This document shows positions 20,648-20,749 of a stretch of 20,749 nt of DNA, in pieces. Within the stretch, counting starts at the first letter, position 1. Each line of letters opens with the position of its first letter. The notes under the pieces were generated by a model. That model saw nothing but the letters and a program-made list of their open reading frames with translations. It had not been told where the DNA came from and made no database searches. The stretch covers positions 1 through 20,749 of the forward strand of contig JAUVYQ010000031.1 of the NCBI GenBank assembly GCA_030603035.1, written 5' to 3'. Origin of the DNA: Phycisphaerae bacterium (GTDB lineage Bacteria > Planctomycetota > Phycisphaerae > Sedimentisphaerales > SG8-4). The translations under genes were made by a program, and so were the position numbers.

Positions 20648-20749
20648 ATGATGAGTGTTCAGTCTTCTTTTGCCACGAAAAAACCGCTCAAAATCAGACG
20701 TTGTGAGAAATGCGGGTTAGCTACGCCGCGGCTGGCGGGGCGACCAAAA
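20648..20749 (+). CDS. Possible start of a further gene, cut by the window end
   Basis: An open frame of 34 codons from two adjacent ATGs runs to the window edge and includes KIRRCEKCG, a possible zinc-ribbon CxxC. There is no clear ribosome site. It is too short to judge, and composition becomes GC-rich again in the last 30 bases. Confidence 0.2.
   Translation, partial: MMSVQSSFATKKPLKIRRCEKCGLATPRLAGRPK

Overview
The window looks like chromosomal DNA of a Gram-negative-type bacterium. I infer a planctomycete, probably a Phycisphaerae relative, from the divergent PilM/N/O-secretin locus, the TPR- and two-component-rich gene content and the repeat-laden gaps. No rRNA, tRNA or marker protein here settles the taxonomy, so treat this as a working guess.

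Positions 1-12673 hold one long plus-strand locus for a type IV pilus / type II secretion-like envelope machine. It starts with the 3' part of pilM, then pilN, pilO, a PilP/GspC-like protein, a secretin, a short TPR piece that may be the frameshifted tail of the secretin, and a TPR protein with a lipoprotein-like signal peptide. A signalling block follows: membrane histidine kinase, single-domain response regulator, GAF/HD-GYP protein (predicted c-di-GMP phosphodiesterase) and STAS protein. Then come the assembly ATPase (GspE/PilB, with an MshEN-type N-terminal domain) and the platform protein (GspF/PilC). Two junctions between secretin and ATPase overlap by 4 bases, so the signalling block is probably co-expressed with the machine. 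c-di-GMP turnover could then act on the MshEN ATPase. No pseudopilin or prepilin peptidase gene is present.

Positions 12674-14807 form a gene-poor, repeat-rich island with two minus-strand genes: a four-helix membrane protein and a DUF6868-like protein. It carries copies of intergenic repeats, a small palindrome family (TCCGCC-NNN-GGCGGA) and a strong terminator. Positions 14808-19516 hold rpsO and pnp, with a long hairpin between them, followed by a soluble histidine kinase and an NtrC-type sigma-54 response regulator. From about 19580 to 20612 the DNA is visibly more AT-rich and carries two small genes of unknown function, probably acquired.

The most unusual feature is a series of degenerate tandem repeats with a strict 7-base period. 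They occur at many gene junctions and twice inside genes (a HAMP-like linker and the HD-GYP protein). Each tract has its own unit sequence. Separate hairpin elements also sit inside coding linkers of the membrane kinase and the sigma-54 regulator.
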